Shown in pieces: positions 60,449-64,000 of a stretch of DNA of 64,000 nucleotides (the stretch's first letter is position 1; every line of letters starts with the position of its first letter). The notes beneath the pieces were generated by a model, which saw only the letters and a program-made list of their open reading frames with translations, searched no databases and was not told where the DNA came from. Position numbers and translations under genes: made by a program. This stretch comes from Cyclina sinensis (taxonomy: Eukaryota; Mollusca; Bivalvia; Venerida; Veneridae): contig JAAONU010000019.1 in the NCBI GenBank assembly GCA_012932295.1, positions 29,241,913-29,305,912 on the forward strand. The letters are read 5' to 3'.

Positions 60449-60783
60449 CTGAAATGAATAGAAATAAGTATACAATGCTTTCATTGAGTAATCAACTATG
60501 TACAAAATGCGAAATATGTAAGGTATTTTCTCAGATCATGATCAAGAGCCGACATTTCATTATAAAGGTTGTATAGTGTATTTCTTTCTAAAGTGAATCA
60601 TTATTGTACCTCTTTTCGTAAGTAAGGTCTGTAAAAGTTTGGTTTACAGATATTTTTGCATAAACAAAAACGTTCTTATCCATAGCTTATAATTATGTAT
60701 CTTCCGACCGGTGCTACATAATTTGTCTATGTTATCCAATAAAAAAAGTAAGTAAAGCTTTTTAGACAAAACTACACGCTTAC

Positions 60784-60992
60784 TAGATATGGAGATATGT
60801 CACAAATGCTTCCCAGTAACATCACAGCAGAAAGAACTTTAGGAAGAATGAATGAACGGAGACTGTACATCCCGAATTGTATTTCTTGCGCACGCGCAGA
60901 TGATAATCCAGATGCACCAGAGACGTCATTTCCGGGTGGTGGCAGATATTCATACGGACGAAAGCCGTATCTAAACCTGTCTGAATGGGCAA
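60784..60992 (-). CDS. GT22-family mannosyltransferase-like, exon 2
   Basis: Acceptor ATATCTTTTTCAG just above 60992, donor CTA/gtaagc just below 60784, 209 bases. It needs one base from exon 1 (phase 1), exactly what the A/B exon 1 donor supplies, giving ...QTIEVAHSDRF across the joint. It then reads YGFRPYEYLPPPGND and GMYSLRSFILPKVLSAV. In GT22 enzymes the (H/Y)PDE...Q..EV motif is followed by a W/Y-E-(F/W/Y) motif and then R-S and a Pro at the start of a membrane helix, so this fits in order and spacing. It ends in phase 0, matching exon 3. The opposite-strand frame at 60797-61117 is only its shadow. Exon 1 of this copy lies beyond the window. Confidence 0.75.
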
Positions 60993-60999
60993 CTGAAAA

Positions 61000-62270
61000 A
61001 GATATTATTGGTATAGTATATCATTGTTTTAGCCATTTTACTGTATCAATGTTCCTTCAAAATTTATTTGGAAGCATGCTTGCTTCTAACAAAAAGTCTA
61101 AAATACTAGATCGTTAAACCTAGTAGTAAATGTTTTATACTGTAAAACTAGAAATATCATCTAAACTAAACATATCAAATAGCTTAAATAAATGTGTCCA
61201 CTTAAAAGAATGTTTGAAAGTCATATGAACTCATAAGTTCTATAATTACACAATGTTTTAAAATCCATTGATCAATTAGTATTTTCTTATTCATACCTGG
61301 AGAATTTTCCACCTAGGTTTAGAAGACCAGTGTGGAACTATCTATATGTTTAAAAGGAGTTAATTGCACAAAATATAACAGAAGTTAAGGGTTCTGACCA
61401 GACAAATGACAGGCAACAGAGGATAGAAAGACTGTATAGTCGGCAATATCTAGCGCCTACAGTCAAGCAAAGACAAGTAACTTGAAAATAAACAACAAGA
61501 TGAAACTTTAAGTGCTATCAAACACCTGTAAACGACTACAGTTAAAGAATTCAAAATGTATTACTTAAATACATATAAAAACAAACACGTATACTCTCAC
61601 GAGCTAGGCTCGGTTGTTCACATTTAGATTTCATTTCCCACAATAAAATTGATCATACTGCTTTTAATATTGACGTATTAACCTGTGAGGATAATTTTCT
61701 TTTTCATTTTATTGAAGTAGTTAAAGGAAAAGTATAAAACAAACTAAGAAAAGGTAAAAGGAAATAAATGTCCCGTAAAAATCTATTAAGAATTCACAAC
61801 GCTTTTAAAATTTTAATAACTTTTACTATAATCAATTATGAAATCTTTTCCGTTTGTGAGTTTTGTCGAACATCATGAAAATCAATTAATTTGGTGATGA
61901 ATGTTTTACAGTGACTTACTGTGTAATATCTCACTGTGTAGGAGACACTTTTCATCAAAGTTAATCTAGGGACAATATCAGTTGAAATGAAACAGAAGCT
62001 CCTAACAAGTGTTTTACAAGTGTATGTGAATGTGAATGTGAAAGTGAATAGAAATTCAAATAGAAATAAGATTTTTTTTTCATTTTAAGGCACTTCCCAA
62101 CAAAATTAGTTTGATTTTTTAAAAATAAGGTAGCTTTTTTGAGCTCTTTCACGTTAAAACTCAATATCCATCCTTTTGTTTAAATGAATAAAAGTTTGGA
62201 AAGGTTTCTGTTTCAATAAATGCACAAGTATGCTCCAGAGTGAGATTTGTACATTCACCGGAAAAAGAAG
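61000..62270. other. First intron of the C copy GT22 gene, proximal part
   Basis: AT-rich. At about 61405 the sequence shared with A and B resumes; 60148-61404 is what A and B have lost. No further exon seen. Confidence 0.5.
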
Positions 62271-62274
62271 AAGA

Positions 62275-62950
62275 ACTGAAACTGTGGGATGGCATCCGTT
62301 CCAGAGTTCGAACCTGTGAAAATAGCCTCTGTTTCAAATATTGAATTTTTAGGAATGGCTTCCGTTTCAGTCACTGAAACTGCTGAAATTGCCTCTAATT
62401 CAAAAACTAAAAATACTGGAATGGCCTTTGTTTAAATAGATGAAACTGTAGGAATGGCCTTTGTTTCAATGATTGAACCTTTAGGAATGGTTTCCATTTC
62501 AGTCACTGAAACTGCTGAAACTGTCTTTGTTTCAATAATTAAAATGCTGGATTGGCCTTTGTTTCAATGATTGAACCTTTAGGAATGGCTTCAGTTTCAG
62601 TCACAGAAACTGCAGAAAATGTCTCTGTTTTAATAACTAACAATGCTGGAATGGCCTTTGTTTCAATGATTGAACCTTTAGGAATGGCTTCCATTCTGTC
62701 ACTTAAACTGCTGAAATTGTCTCTGTTTTAATAACAAAAAATGCTGGAATGGCCTTTGTTTCAATGATTGAACCTTTAGGAATGGCTTCCGTTTCAGTCA
62801 CTGAAACGGCTGAAATTGCCTCTGTGTTAATAACTAAAAATGCTGGAATGGTCTTTGTTTCAATGACTGAAACTGTAGGAATGGCCTTTGTTTCAATCAA
62901 TGAAACTGTGGAAGAAGTCTCCGTGTTAATCATTGAAATTGTCTTTTAAA
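62275..62950. repeat. 33-bp palindromic-core minisatellite (VSVTET type), copy C, with 99-bp higher order
   Basis: About 19 units, twice the A/B number. Sets of three units repeat every 98-99 bases (TTGTTTCAATGATTGAACC at about 62461, 62559, 62658 and 62757). Both strands are partly open (62703-62933 minus, 62749-62949 plus), with SVTET and VSVTETE readings. Confidence 0.85.
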
Positions 62951-62954
62951 CTAT

Positions 62955-63730
62955 GGACATTGTCTCTGGTTTTAAAGCTAAAAACGATAGAATGTAGTGG
63001 TAAAAAACTTCTAAGTTAGGCCGATTAATAGCTCAATTTTAACCTTGAAAATTTATTCTGAGACAAGGTTTTTAGATTTGTTATACATACTTGAATGATC
63101 GATTGCATTAATTGAGTTGCGTTTTGAGTGAAAGCGTTAGTTAGAATGTGTCTATTTTAACAAACTTTTCAAAAATAATGTTTTTTTAAAGAAAAATAAT
63201 ATGATGAAAGCTTGCACACAATTTGTAATAATTACATACAGAAGAATTTCAACCGTAAAGATTATGCATTTAAACACGATGAAAGTGCTTTATTTCAAAG
63301 CGCATTAGATATTAAAATTTATGCAATTATTATGTAGTAGATAATTTTCGACGCCGTCTATTCATAGATTTAATACATCAAACTTTCAAGGGTCTGGGAA
63401 CATTTGATACAGGCATTTAAAACACCTAAGGATATTGAAAAAAAAATGTTAATGAAAATTAGTTTTATTTTAAAACTTATTACTTGAATAATGCATCTCT
63501 TTAAGTTTCCAGTAGAAATGGTCTCTTTTGCCTTGTGCTAACAGCTGCATGAACTCGGACATTACGTTTGGTGTTTTTGAATTTACACCCAGTGCCATGT
63601 ATTCCTCATCTCTAGGTGCATATACAGGCACAATTTGCAAAACTCATTGCTGTTCTATCAATAATGTTTCGTTTATGGTTTGAATGGTGCTTTTGGAATT
63701 AGCAAAATGAATACCAAATCGAAAAAATAA
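62955..63730. other. Intron sequence between two minisatellites, copy C
   Basis: Diverged counterpart of 17350-18185; no coding sequence. Confidence 0.4.
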
Positions 63731-63734
63731 CCCG

Positions 63735-64000
63735 TAACAAAGCACCAGAAAAGTAAGTACGCAAACCGTATGATGTAATTTGGCACCGGTAAAGTAAGTA
63801 AGAAAGCTCAATCGTGTAATTTGGCACCAAATAAGTAAGTCGTAAACAGTAACTAGGCACCAAATAGGTAAGTCGTAAGCTGTAACTAGGCATCAGATAA
63901 GTAAGTCGTAAGCTGTTACTATGCATCAGATAAGTAAATCGTAAGCTGTTATTAGGCATCACTTAAGTAAGTCGTAAGTTGTAACTAGGCATCAGATAAG
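63735..64000. repeat. 33-bp minisatellite (11-codon), copy C, cut by window end
   Basis: About eight units of GTAAGCTGTAACTAGGCATC plus AGATAAGTAAGTC run to the window edge. Exon 1 of the GT22 gene is expected further right. Confidence 0.85.

Noticed and set aside
60797..61117. 106-codon + strand frame with GGGRYSYGRKPYLNLSEW
   Set aside because: It is the opposite strand of GT22 exon 2, whose splice sites and motif fit better.

Overview
The window is AT-rich, intron-bearing animal nuclear DNA with large introns and gaps, many minisatellites, a decayed Tc1-type transposon and a short repeat whose tail resembles SINE tails common in bivalve genomes. A marine invertebrate, probably a bivalve mollusc, is my inference. 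There are no bacterial features, rRNA genes or convincing tRNA genes.

The layout is three tandem copies of a ~21-22 kb segment, called A, B and C. A shared landmark lies at 1266 (A), 22343 (B) and 43340 (C). Each copy holds, left to right: a promoter-like block with CACGTG and CCAAT boxes; a GNA-codon-like repeat array; a two-exon coiled-coil gene on the + strand; several kb of AT-rich DNA with a small minus-strand exon; and a minus-strand glycosyltransferase family 22 (GT22, PIG-B/PIG-Z/ALG-like) gene. The first GT22 intron carries up to three minisatellites: a 33-bp VSVTET array, a 33-bp array of 11 codons and a 44-bp array. Copies A and B also have a GT22 first exon and a broken C2H2 zinc-finger exon at the right. 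Copy C runs off the window before these.

The copies are not equally related. Left of about 14.35/35.36/57.45 kb, B resembles C and A is diverged: B and C share a Tc1 insertion and several deletions. Right of that point, A and B are nearly identical and C is diverged: A and B share two deletions and a nonsense change in GT22. The simplest history is an older duplication followed by a recent duplication of a block from about 14.35 to 35.36 kb, offset from the old unit boundaries.

The best gene is the C copy of GT22. Exon 2 (60784-60992) and exon 3 (58478-60448) join in phase, and the A/B exon 1 donor has the phase that exon 2 needs. Its C-terminus looks TPR-like. The A and B copies are pseudogenes. 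The coiled-coil gene is open in all three copies (232, 249 and 249 codons in my splice model), with a shortened tail in A. At the far left, copy A keeps a RecQ-like helicase 5' exon (minus strand) that B and C have lost.
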